Origin: Lachnospiraceae bacterium UBA1755
Lineage (GTDB): Bacteria > Bacillota > Clostridia > Lachnospirales > Lachnospiraceae
NCBI GenBank assembly: GCA_002314805.1
Contig: DCHJ01000084.1
Location: forward strand, 7,242 to 20,412
Direction: 5' to 3'
DNA: 13,171 nucleotides
The notes beneath the pieces are model-generated. The model worked only from the letters and a program-made list of their open reading frames with translations. It ran no database searches and was not told the origin of the DNA. The translations under genes and the position numbers were made by a program. Below, one piece after another: positions 1-8,265 of this stretch. Positions within the stretch are counted from its first letter, which is position 1. Every line of letters starts with the position of its first letter.

Positions 1-147
1 TCGGAAACGGAGGCGCGAGCCGTCACTCGAAGTGAGACCGATCAATACAGCGCAATTAAAATCATATTGTATCCGGTTCATGGACTTCCGCGGTACAAAC
101 AGTGCTGAAAGCCCCGTATCCTTTCACGCAGAAATGAATTCATAACG

Positions 148-1581
148 ATGAAAATACCCCGTAATGCAAAAAGAATAATCGAAATACTGCAGTATAACTC
201 CCACGACGCCTATGTCGTGGGAGGCTGTGTCCGCGATACTCTTATGGGTCAGGAGCCGGGCGACTGGGATATCACGACCAGCGCACGTCCTGAAGAAGTC
301 AAGAGGCTCTTTAAGCGCACCATAGACACAGGCATCGAGCACGGAACTGTGACGGTACTTATGAGTGCAGGTCAGGACAGCGGCTTTGAGCATTACGAGG
401 TGACTACATACCGTATAGACGGAGCTTATTCCGACCACCGGCGGCCGGATAAGGTGGAGTTTTCCGACAGCCTGACCGAAGACTTAAGACGCAGGGATTT
501 CACTATCAATGCCATGGCATACAATGATGCTGCGGGTCTTGTGGATGAATTCGGAGGGCAGCAGGATCTGAAGGACAGGGTCATCCGCTGTGTAGGCATA
601 GCAGATGAAAGATTTGAAGAGGATGCACTGCGCATGCTCAGGGCTGTCCGTTTTTCGGCAAAGCTTGGCTTTGATATCGCGCAGGATACTATGGAAGCGA
701 TCAGAAGGCATGCGCCGGAGCTTTCGCATGTGAGCGCCGAGAGGATATATACCGAGCTCTATAAGACACTGATCTCTCCCGATCCGTATAAGCTGCAGCT
801 GCTGTGGGAGCTTGGACTTGCAGCCCATGTAAGCCCCGGCTTTGCAAAAATACAGGATGCAGGCGGAGTGCTTGTGACAGGTACTGCGCATAGCAGACCC
901 CGCACAGGAGAAGCTGTACGGGATCATCGAATTGTGTCCGATACTGCGCAGGACAGACAGGATACAAAGTGCTGCGCCGGTGATGCAGATGAGACCGGAG
1001 ACAGAGGATGTGCCGATGATACAGCTGAGACTGCAGATACAGATAACAATGGCTGCTTTGGTGATGAAGGAGATGCATCCGGTATGCTGCAGGTATATGA
1101 GACAGCGGCATCGGTATTATTAAGATATGCACCGTGGGCAGGACTTATGAGAAATATCGCCCCGGAGGAGGCAGGAAGTATCTTAAGAGAGCTAAAGAGT
1201 GATAATGATACAATACGCAATACTCTTCTCGTGACAGCGGAATACAGGCATTCACTCCCGCAGACCTCATATGAGATCAAAAAATGCCTTAACCGTATCG
1301 GACCGGAGCTCTTTGAGGACCTGCTGGAATTAAAACGTGATACCTGTGACGATGAAGCAATAGAAGCGGCCCGCAGGCTCGGACATGAGATACTTGACAG
1401 ATGTGAACCCTACAGGATAAGTGACCTTGATATTGACGGATATGCTGTCATGGCTATGGGATATAAGGGCCGTAAAGTGGGAGAGATGCTGGAGTATCTG
1501 CTTGACAGCGTGATGAAGGATCCGGGACTCAATAACTGTGCTGAGCTTGAAAGGCTGGCAGAAAGGAAGAGCGATGAATAA
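148..1581 (+). CDS. cca: CCA tRNA nucleotidyltransferase (class II) with internal insertion
   Basis: Adds or repairs the 3'-terminal CCA of tRNAs from CTP and ATP, in the cytoplasm. The head domain is complete: VGGCVRD at residues 24-30, GDWDIT at 38-43 (D39 and D41 being the family's metal-binding aspartates), RRDFTINAMAYN at 115-126, and the neck motif EDALRMLRAVRFSAKLGF at 158-175. After residue about 230 the family pattern breaks. Residues about 232-312 form a hydrophilic Asp/Thr/Gly-rich stretch with four Cys (C275, C276, C288, C303). It sits where many clostridial homologues carry an HD-type HHxxxH segment, which I cannot find here. Helical body and tail sequence resumes at about 315. 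At 477 aa it is in the range of HD-containing homologues and longer than HD-less ones. The ATG is chosen because the motif spacing fits; no convincing Shine-Dalgarno precedes it. The end overlaps the next gene by 8 nt. Poly(A) polymerase I is a less likely alternative. Confidence 0.93.
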   Translation: MKIPRNAKRIIEILQYNSHDAYVVGGCVRDTLMGQEPGDWDITTSARPEEVKRLFKRTIDTGIEHGTVTVLMSAGQDSGFEHYEVTTYRIDGAYSDHRRPDKVEFSDSLTEDLRRRDFTINAMAYNDAAGLVDEFGGQQDLKDRVIRCVGIADERFEEDALRMLRAVRFSAKLGFDIAQDTMEAIRRHAPELSHVSAERIYTELYKTLISPDPYKLQLLWELGLAAHVSPGFAKIQDAGGVLVTGTAHSRPRTGEAVRDHRIVSDTAQDRQDTKCCAGDADETGDRGCADDTAETADTDNNGCFGDEGDASGMLQVYETAASVLLRYAPWAGLMRNIAPEEAGSILRELKSDNDTIRNTLLVTAEYRHSLPQTSYEIKKCLNRIGPELFEDLLELKRDTCDDEAIEAARRLGHEILDRCEPYRISDLDIDGYAVMAMGYKGRKVGEMLEYLLDSVMKDPGLNNCAELERLAERKSDE

Positions 1582-4500
1582 AACATTTTTCAAAAAAAAT
1601 AATATACTCTTTCTGTCAGTCATTGCGGCAGTACTGGTGATCGGAGCGATCCTCATCATCTGCGCGCAGACCATAGGCGTTAAGGCGGATTTTGAGAAAG
1701 AATCAGTGAAATTTGTACAGAATGTGTCGGATTCGATAAAAAACCGTGAGCATGACCTTAATGCGCTGGATGAATACAATAAAACTGTAAGTGATGATCT
1801 GATCTATAATATCACCTGGCTCTATGAAGATCTGGACTTTCCTCATCTGACAGACCGGGAGCGCAGGGAGTACAGCCCGTCCAATATGTGCAAACTGGAG
1901 AAATCCAATCTGGAGTCACTGTACATATGCGGAGGAGACGGAAAGATATGGATCTGTGATGACGAGTCACTGCTCCTTAAGAATATCGTTGACGAAGGGA
2001 TAATCACGGCCGCGGATCTTGCCTTCTTTAATGCGGACGGGGGTGACGGTACCTACAAGTTAAGATATGATGAGGCAGGCAAGCCGTACCGATCATTTGA
2101 ACCGGTGGCAGGATATTACAAAGGGCATAAGGTGAGGTACTATGCTGTAAAAGTGCATGGAAAGAACCGGAAGGAGATCTATTATGCTGTCGGAGCCGAC
2201 AGATGCGAGCTGGAAAAGGAGATCACCCGTGCCTATTCGGATCTCGGTGCATACTTTGACACGATAGTCAATTATGACGGCTTCAGTGCTTTTGCCGTAA
2301 ATACAGATACCGGCATAATAGAATATGCCAGCCGGTATGACAGCGAGCTTAAGGGCAGGCTGGCTTCTGACGTGGGTATAGGAGATATATCCGCATATGA
2401 CGATGGTCAGTTTCATAAGATCAATATCAATGGACAGACAAGAAACATATACGTGAGATGCACGGATGCAGGAGTGGTAGGCCGATACGCTGTGGCAGCA
2501 GCCGATATCCGGGTCGACGGACCGCTCAGAAGTGCTGCTGCTGTGTGTATTGCGCTGGTAATAATCATTACAGCTATTCTCATCAGGACCGGCTTCAAGC
2601 TGGCCGGAGAGAGAAGAAAGTACCTCATCAAGGAGTATACTGCATGTGTGATCACATGCGTAGTCCTGGCAGGCCTTGTGAGTACATATTTCAGCACTAT
2701 ATCCAGCATTTCACAGGCAATGGAACAAAGCAAGGTAAATGCGGAGGCCTTTGCCGGCTATTATCGGTCAGGAAGGGATAATGCTGCCAGGATATCTGAG
2801 TTTTATAAGGCAAAGAAGGTTGCGGTGCTTAAGTCTATCGCTGTTTATCTGGAGCATAACAAGGATCAGCTGACGTATGGGGATGATCCTGAGATATATG
2901 CTTACAGTGTCAGGGATGAGAAAGGCAATACAAAAAATATCACTGATGTCAACGGCAATGCGACAAGGTCAACAGCCAATAATTTAGGGCTCGGGATAAT
3001 TGCAGAGGATGAAGCCTATAAGGAGCTCTATATTATCAACAGCCGGGGCAATACCGTATTCACCAACACAGCCAACTGGTATTACAATATCAATGACGGA
3101 AAAAGCGGCTTTGACGGAGAGCTTAATGCGGTGCTTGAAAGAAAGCAGAAGTATTTCTACAGCTATATTGATGACGAAAATACCGGATATGAGATCATTG
3201 CGGTTCCGTACGAAATATATATATCAGATGACGGAAAGGGAAACAGCATCTATCATAATTACGAAGAGTACCGTGAGGATATCACCGGAAGCATCAGGTC
3301 AGAGTACGGACTGCTGGTTGCGACATCCTCTGCAACTTCCGGTTTAAGACTTAGCATGGAAAGCATACCGCGCGAGATGCTAAACAGTATGAGGGCAGCG
3401 CAGGACGTTGAGCTTGCCGTCACGGAAAAGACTGATGACGGCCGCAGGATAGCCCTGAGGACAGAAGGCATCAGGGACGAAGACCTCACCGTGATGGCAA
3501 TTCCCGACAGCTACTACCTGACTGACAACTATAAATTCCTTGATCTTGGCGATATTAACAGGCTGGTCGGGGTATCCTGCCTGTCAGGTATGAGTGAAAT
3601 GAATATGATCACGGTGATGAAGACAGCGGATATCCAGATCCGGAGATGGCACATAGTGATCGCATCTATGATAGCCGTACTTCTTGTCGGAATAGCCCTT
3701 ATCGCATATTTTACCAGGCTTTATTCGATAGAAGAAGAGACTGCGGAGGTGGCCGGATCCGACAGTTATCATGAGTTGGAAGAAAACGATGCTGTGGGGT
3801 CTAAATGGACAAAGGGCGTTACGGCTGCGGGGCTGGTACTGCTGCTGGCAGTGCTTTGCCTGATCGTGATACTCAACGGCAGCGGACAGCTGAGGTTTAT
3901 GCAGTATATGGTCTCGGTCAGATGGCAGAGGGGTGTCCATATCTTCTCAGTCTCATATTTCGTGCATCTTATCATTCTTGTATTGCTGGTAATTACCATT
4001 GCAAGAGAATTTGTACATCTCCTGGCACCTGTGTTCAATTCGGCAGTGGAGACAATGCTGAGGCTCCTTCTGTCACTGGTACAGTATGGAAGCATCGTAG
4101 CCTGCATATTCTATGCGATGCACCTGTTCGGAATGCAGATGGGCACATTGGTGACCAGCGCCGGCATCCTGACGGCGGTGGTTGGCTTTGGAGCCAAAAG
4201 CCTCATACAAGATATCCTAGCCGGTCTTTTCATTATCTTTGAACACGAGTATCAGGTTGGCAACTGGGTCACTATAGAAGATTTCACCGGAGTGGTAAGA
4301 GCGATAGGACTGCGCACGACCAAGGTCGAAAACGTCTACGGCAATGTGAAGATCATTAATAACAGTGATATCCGTTCGGTTATGAATCTTACGGACAATT
4401 ACACGGCGGTATTTTTCTACGTATCAATAAGCAATGATATACCCGTCAGCAGGGTAAATGAACTCGTAGTCAACAGCTTAAGGCGCAGGACCAGATTCTG

Positions 4501-4681
4501 CAGAGAGATAAAGGAAGGACCAATGCCCGGACAGATAGGAGAAAAACCCGGCTACGCATCCGGCTATTATAGCTATAAGGTGAAAGCCCGCTGTGAGCAG
4601 AAGGACGTGTCAGTAGTCAAAAACATACTGTTTGCGGAGTTCATCGAGATACTCAAGGAAGAACACATCCCGTTCCTGTAA
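1574..4681 (+). CDS. MscS-family mechanosensitive channel with two large extracellular sensor-like domains
   Basis: A 1035-aa membrane protein. I see eight likely membrane segments at about 10-31, 320-338, 355-376, 692-713, 749-768, 788-810, 829-854 and 856-888. The last carries the MscS pore-helix signature (LVTSAGILTAVVGFGAKSL, then QDILAGLFIIFEHEYQVGNW). It is followed by the cytoplasmic beta domain (to about 958) and an alpha/beta tail. Two big soluble regions, about 32-319 and 377-691, lie between TM1/TM2 and TM3/TM4, so they should be outside the cell. Each starts with a long helix and contains strand patterns such as FSAFAVNTDTGIIEYAS and KELYIINSRGNTVFTN, which look like Cache/PAS-type ligand sensors; that is inference. 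Even TM count with N-in puts the MscS tail inside, as expected. The ATG at 1574 has AAAGGAAG upstream and beats one 36 nt earlier inside cca. The likely role is osmotic or ligand-gated ion efflux. MscS assignment is firm; the sensor ligand is unknown. Confidence 0.88.
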   Translation: MNKTFFKKNNILFLSVIAAVLVIGAILIICAQTIGVKADFEKESVKFVQNVSDSIKNREHDLNALDEYNKTVSDDLIYNITWLYEDLDFPHLTDRERREYSPSNMCKLEKSNLESLYICGGDGKIWICDDESLLLKNIVDEGIITAADLAFFNADGGDGTYKLRYDEAGKPYRSFEPVAGYYKGHKVRYYAVKVHGKNRKEIYYAVGADRCELEKEITRAYSDLGAYFDTIVNYDGFSAFAVNTDTGIIEYASRYDSELKGRLASDVGIGDISAYDDGQFHKININGQTRNIYVRCTDAGVVGRYAVAAADIRVDGPLRSAAAVCIALVIIITAILIRTGFKLAGERRKYLIKEYTACVITCVVLAGLVSTYFSTISSISQAMEQSKVNAEAFAGYYRSGRDNAARISEFYKAKKVAVLKSIAVYLEHNKDQLTYGDDPEIYAYSVRDEKGNTKNITDVNGNATRSTANNLGLGIIAEDEAYKELYIINSRGNTVFTNTANWYYNINDGKSGFDGELNAVLERKQKYFYSYIDDENTGYEIIAVPYEIYISDDGKGNSIYHNYEEYREDITGSIRSEYGLLVATSSATSGLRLSMESIPREMLNSMRAAQDVELAVTEKTDDGRRIALRTEGIRDEDLTVMAIPDSYYLTDNYKFLDLGDINRLVGVSCLSGMSEMNMITVMKTADIQIRRWHIVIASMIAVLLVGIALIAYFTRLYSIEEETAEVAGSDSYHELEENDAVGSKWTKGVTAAGLVLLLAVLCLIVILNGSGQLRFMQYMVSVRWQRGVHIFSVSYFVHLIILVLLVITIAREFVHLLAPVFNSAVETMLRLLLSLVQYGSIVACIFYAMHLFGMQMGTLVTSAGILTAVVGFGAKSLIQDILAGLFIIFEHEYQVGNWVTIEDFTGVVRAIGLRTTKVENVYGNVKIINNSDIRSVMNLTDNYTAVFFYVSISNDIPVSRVNELVVNSLRRRTRFCREIKEGPMPGQIGEKPGYASGYYSYKVKARCEQKDVSVVKNILFAEFIEILKEEHIPFL

Positions 4682-4696
4682 GACATTGTACGGAAG

Positions 4697-4719
4697 CTGC
4701 CGGGGAGCTGTTCCGGCAG
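4697..4719 (+). other. Hairpin downstream of the MscS-like gene
   Basis: CTGCCGG at 4697-4703 pairs perfectly with CCGGCAG at 4713-4719 around a 9-nt loop, 15 nt after the stop codon. No good T-run follows, only ACTTTCG, so it may be a 3'-end stabilising stem or a weak terminator working with the next hairpin. Confidence 0.45.
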
Positions 4720-4732
4720 ACTTTCGGACATG

Positions 4733-4764
4733 AAAAAAGAGCCGCTGCGAGACGACTCTTTCTT
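4733..4764 (+). terminator. Probable intrinsic terminator of the cca-MscS unit
   Basis: AAAAAAGAGCCG (4733-4744) pairs with CGACTCTTTCTT (4753-4764) around an 8-nt loop, with two mismatches. The A-rich left arm and T-rich right arm give the usual bidirectional terminator look, though the T tract is interrupted by C. It lies about 50 nt after the MscS stop and before the AT-rich spacer with the mreB promoter. Confidence 0.55.
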
Positions 4765-4965
4765 CCCGCCGGCACCTTTCTTTCATCCATAGGTCCGGTC
4801 GGTTATAGGAAGGGGTTAGTTATGGAACTGCATCTAAGAGCTCTGTTTCTCTTGATGCTGAATACATAATAACAGGCGGTTGTGTCCAAAGTGTGGAGAC
4901 AAAATAAAATAAATCTAAACAAAAGTGAAGAAAAAATAACAAAAAGCATATAAGCAATATTTTTC
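4765..4965 (+). other. AT-rich spacer before mreB
   Basis: This is most of the 351-nt gap between the MscS-like gene and mreB. The first part is mixed sequence with one tiny ORF that has a ribosome-binding-site-like lead (4822-4869, 15 codons). The part from about 4892 to 4960 is rich in short A tracts and lies directly upstream of the mreB -35, where an UP element would be. I see no RNA gene, repeat or longer reading frame here. Confidence 0.5.
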
Positions 4966-4994
4966 TTTCCAAATCCCGGTCCATACTGTATAAT
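4966..4994 (+). promoter_or_regulatory. Sigma-A-type promoter for mreB
   Basis: A perfect TATAAT at 4989-4994 is preceded, 17 bp upstream, by TTTCCA at 4966-4971 (4 of 6 matches to TTGACA). A-tracts lie upstream of the -35. Transcription would begin near 5000, leaving a short leader of about 30 nt before the mreB start, whose AGGGGG (5022-5027) is the ribosome binding site. Confidence 0.7.
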
Positions 4995-5032
4995 TTTCAA
5001 TACTGCGGTAGTTTTCGCAGCAGGGGGTATAA

Positions 5033-6055
5033 ATGTTTGGTTTAAATTCATATGATATGGGTATTGACCTGGGGACTGCCAGCATACTCGTATATATCAA
5101 GGGAAAAGGCGTTGTGCTCAAGGAGCCCAGCGTAGTTGCCATAGATAAGGATACAGACAGAGTGATGGCCATAGGCGAAGAAGCCCGCCTCATGATCGGA
5201 AGGACTCCCGGCAATATCGTGGCAGTACGCCCTCTGCGGCAGGGTGTTATCTCGGATTACACTACTACAGAGAAGATGATAAAGTATTTCATCAACAAAG
5301 CCATCGGACGCAAGACCTTCCGTAAGCCGCGTATCGCGGTATGTATCCCCTCGGGAGCCACGGAGGTCGAGAAGAAGGCGGTTGAGGATGCAACCTATCA
5401 GGCAGGAGCAAGAGAAGTAAGCATTATCGAGGAGCCTGTGGCAGCAGCTATCGGCGCAGGCATCGAGATCGGCAAGCCCTGCGGCAACATGATCGTTGAT
5501 ATCGGAGGCGGTACCACAGATATAGCAGTTATTTCTCTGGGAGGCCCCGTGGTAAGTACCTCATTAAAGGTGGCAGGCGATGATTTTGATGAGGCTATCG
5601 TCAGATTCATGAGGAAGAAGCACAATCTTCTCATCGGAGACAGAACCGCAGAGGAGATCAAGATAGAGATCGGCGCAGCATACAAGCGCCCGGAGCTGCT
5701 TACCATGGAGGTAAGAGGAAGAAATCTTGTCACAGGACTTCCTAAGACCATCGTAGTGACAAGCGACGAGACTCTTGAGGCTCTCAGCGAGACCTGCGTG
5801 CAGATAGTGGATTCGGTACATGCGGTCCTTGAGAAGACACCGCCTGAGCTGGCGGCGGATATCTATGACCGCGGAATCGTGCTCACGGGAGGCGGAGCAT
5901 TGCTTTCAGGGCTTGATTCTCTCCTTGAGGAGAAGACCGGTATTCATACCATCATAGCAGACGACCCGCTTACTGCAGTAGCGGTCGGTACCGGAAAATT
6001 CATCGAGTATCAGCATGGCGAAGGTTCTTCTGACAGGAGCAGACAGTTCGGCTAG
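5033..6055 (+). CDS. mreB: Rod-shape-determining actin homologue MreB/Mbl
   Basis: A bacterial actin that polymerises with ATP under the membrane and directs lateral cell-wall synthesis. The 340-aa length is typical. Phosphate-1 loop IDLGTA is at about 11-16, the GRTPGNIVAVRPL block at about 56-68, phosphate-2 DIGGGTTDIAVI at about 156-167, the IGDRTAEEIKIEIG block near 201-214, and the adenosine motif LTGGGALL at about 284-291. The body (CIPSG, VEDATYQAGAR, EKTPPELAADI, DRGIVLTGG) looks closer to MreB than to Mbl of Bacillus, though the two are hard to separate by eye. The short tail after FIEYQHG is hydrophilic. It has its own promoter and an AGGGGG site 5 nt before the ATG. The usual partners mreC and mreD are not adjacent; recD2 follows after 2 nt. 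Confidence 0.95.
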   Translation: MFGLNSYDMGIDLGTASILVYIKGKGVVLKEPSVVAIDKDTDRVMAIGEEARLMIGRTPGNIVAVRPLRQGVISDYTTTEKMIKYFINKAIGRKTFRKPRIAVCIPSGATEVEKKAVEDATYQAGAREVSIIEEPVAAAIGAGIEIGKPCGNMIVDIGGGTTDIAVISLGGPVVSTSLKVAGDDFDEAIVRFMRKKHNLLIGDRTAEEIKIEIGAAYKRPELLTMEVRGRNLVTGLPKTIVVTSDETLEALSETCVQIVDSVHAVLEKTPPELAADIYDRGIVLTGGGALLSGLDSLLEEKTGIHTIIADDPLTAVAVGTGKFIEYQHGEGSSDRSRQFG

Positions 6056-6057
6056 GA

Positions 6058-8265
6058 ATGATAGAAGGCTTTGTAGAGAACATAATCTATAAGAATAACG
6101 ACAACGCGTACTGCGTGCTTGAAGTGTCCTCAAAAGGAGATGCCTATATCCTTGTGGGGACATTTCCTTATGTTGCCGAAGGCGATTATATACAGGCCGA
6201 GGGCGAGATGGTGCTCCATCCCGTATACGGTGAACAGATGAAGGTACGGTCCTTTTCCATCAAGCCTCCTCAGGATCTCGCAGGCATAGAGAAATATCTT
6301 GCATCCGGCGCAATAAAGGGTATAGGTGAGGGACTGAGCAGACGGATAATCAAAAAGTTCGGCGAGGATACCATGCGCATCATGGAGGAGGAACCGGAAC
6401 GCCTTGCCGAGGTAAAGGGTATCTCGGAACGCATGGCAATGGAGATATCAGCTCAGGTCGAGGGAAAGCGGGATATGCGTGAGGCTCTGGTCTTTCTCTC
6501 CAAATACGGTATAAGTATGAATGTGGGGCTTAAGATCTACAGATTTTACGGCTCTGCTGTGTACGGTATCATACAGAACAATCCATATCAGCTGGCAGAT
6601 GACCTGACGGGTATAGGCTTTAAGATCGCGGATGAGATAGCGCGCAGGGTGGGCTTTTCCGCCGACAGCGAATACCGCATAAAGTCAGCGATAGTATACT
6701 GTCTCGGCAGGGCTCAGTCAGACGGACACATGTATCTGCCGGAAGATGAGCTTTTTGCAGCTGTACGCGAGGTGCTGGGGCTTTCCGCTATGCATACGGC
6801 TGAAGTCTGTGATGAGGGCGAGGAGCGCACCGGTATGAGAGGCAGCGTTCCTGCCGCTCCCGGTACCGGTCATCAGACAGCAGGCAGCACCGCTCAGTTC
6901 CGTGCGCTGCTCACCGAGCTTGGTATAGAGAAAAAGATCATAGTCAGAGATGAAAAGGTATATGCCGCGACGGCCTATTATACGGAGCTCGATATTGCAA
7001 GGCTGCTGCATATCATCAACGGTGCAGAGCCGATAGAGATCATAACCGGAGGCCCCGGTACGGGTAAGACTACCAATATAAAGCGGCTGATCGACAAATA
7101 TGAGAAGGCTCACCTTGAGGTTGCCTGCTGCGCACCCACAGGCCGCGCGGCAAAGCGCATGGAGGAAGCCACCGGCCACGAGGCATGCACGATACACCGT
7201 CTCCTTGAGGTCAGCGGCAGACCGGAGGAAGGTGACAGTCTGGGTCCTGAGGACAATGCCGCACGCTTTGCGCGCAATGAGGAATATCCGCTGGAATACG
7301 ATGTTGTCATCGTGGACGAGATGAGCATGGTGGATGCATACCTTATGAGGAGCCTGCTAAAGGCCATAGCTCCCGGCACAAGACTTATCCTGGTGGGCGA
7401 CACCAACCAGCTGCCCAGCGTAGGACCGGGCAATGTACTTAAGGATATCATCGCCAGCGGATGCTTCGACACCCTGAGGCTCAGCAAGATATACAGGCAG
7501 GATGAGCAAAGCGACATCATAATCAATGCTCACAGGATGATAGACGGTGAACCTGTGGATCTGAGCAGACCCAGCAGGGATTTCGTCTTTGTGAAGCGTC
7601 AGGAGCCCGATCAGATCATCGCAGCCATGATCACACTGATCAGGGACAAGCTTCCGGCATATGTGAATGCCGACATCGGGGAGATTCAGATCATGAGCCC
7701 CATGAAAAAGGGTTCGCTTGGCGTTGAGCGGCTCAATGTCATCCTGCAGCAATACCTCAATCCGGCTGCGCGTGGAAAGACCGAGAAGGAGATAGGCGGT
7801 ACCATCTGGCGTGAAGGCGACAAGGTCATGCAGATAAAAAACAACTACAGGCTCGAATGGGAGGTCCGCGACAGCACCGGCTGTCCGGTACGCAGGGGCG
7901 AAGGCGTATATAACGGGGACATCGGTATCATCTGTGAGATCAATACCTTTGCGGAGGAGATAAGCGTCAGATTCGATGATGACCGTATCGCGGTATACAG
8001 CTACAGCGATACCGAGCAGCTGGAGCTTGCCTATGCTATCACGATCCACAAATCACAGGGCAGCGAATATCCCGCAGTCATCATTCCGGTGCACTCGGGT
8101 CCGCGCATGCTCATGACACGCAACCTGATATACACGGCTGTCACACGGGCCCGTAAATGCGTCACCCTGGTGGGAGTACCGGAGTGCTTTGCCGGGATGG
8201 CAGCCAACACCCACGAACAGAATCGTTACTCATCATTGAGAGAAAGGCTTTTGGAATTTGAATAA
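6058..8265 (+). CDS. recD2: RecD2-type ATP-dependent DNA helicase
   Basis: A superfamily 1B 5'-3' DNA helicase of the RecBC-independent RecD2 class, thought to act in DNA repair and replication-fork maintenance. The 735 aa include an N-terminal OB-like region (MIEGFVENIIY), tandem helix-hairpin-helix motifs at about 87-140 (IKGIGEGLSRRI, VKGISERMA), Walker A GGPGTGKTT at 331-339, Walker B VIVDEMSMVD near 417-426, GDTNQLPSVGPG at about 447-458, YRQ near 479-481, an SH3-like insertion around 610-630, TIHKSQGSEYP at about 662-672 and the TAVTRAR motif VI near 693-699. Residues about 246-278 are a low-complexity Gly/Ala/Thr-rich stretch just before the helicase core. The start follows the mreB stop by 2 nt; AGGAG is 18 nt upstream, so initiation may rely on translational coupling. 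No other in-frame start codon exists after the preceding stop. Confidence 0.95.
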   Translation: MIEGFVENIIYKNNDNAYCVLEVSSKGDAYILVGTFPYVAEGDYIQAEGEMVLHPVYGEQMKVRSFSIKPPQDLAGIEKYLASGAIKGIGEGLSRRIIKKFGEDTMRIMEEEPERLAEVKGISERMAMEISAQVEGKRDMREALVFLSKYGISMNVGLKIYRFYGSAVYGIIQNNPYQLADDLTGIGFKIADEIARRVGFSADSEYRIKSAIVYCLGRAQSDGHMYLPEDELFAAVREVLGLSAMHTAEVCDEGEERTGMRGSVPAAPGTGHQTAGSTAQFRALLTELGIEKKIIVRDEKVYAATAYYTELDIARLLHIINGAEPIEIITGGPGTGKTTNIKRLIDKYEKAHLEVACCAPTGRAAKRMEEATGHEACTIHRLLEVSGRPEEGDSLGPEDNAARFARNEEYPLEYDVVIVDEMSMVDAYLMRSLLKAIAPGTRLILVGDTNQLPSVGPGNVLKDIIASGCFDTLRLSKIYRQDEQSDIIINAHRMIDGEPVDLSRPSRDFVFVKRQEPDQIIAAMITLIRDKLPAYVNADIGEIQIMSPMKKGSLGVERLNVILQQYLNPAARGKTEKEIGGTIWREGDKVMQIKNNYRLEWEVRDSTGCPVRRGEGVYNGDIGIICEINTFAEEISVRFDDDRIAVYSYSDTEQLELAYAITIHKSQGSEYPAVIIPVHSGPRMLMTRNLIYTAVTRARKCVTLVGVPECFAGMAANTHEQNRYSSLRERLLEFE

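Noticed and set aside
2..145. Open frame of 47 codons from the window edge to a TAA just before cca, as a possible 3' end of an upstream gene
   Set aside because: The peptide shows no recognisable family, another frame is also open for 35 codons, and the length is too short to judge; the close stop-start spacing is only suggestive.
701..1280. Antisense open frames opposite the cca insertion (701-1132 and 924-1280)
   Set aside because: They mirror the low-complexity Asp/Thr-rich region, lack ribosome binding sites and show no family motif; they are shadows of cca.
7357..8049. 230-codon antisense open frame inside recD2
   Set aside because: It lies opposite conserved helicase motifs that explain the sequence, and its translation looks like no known family.
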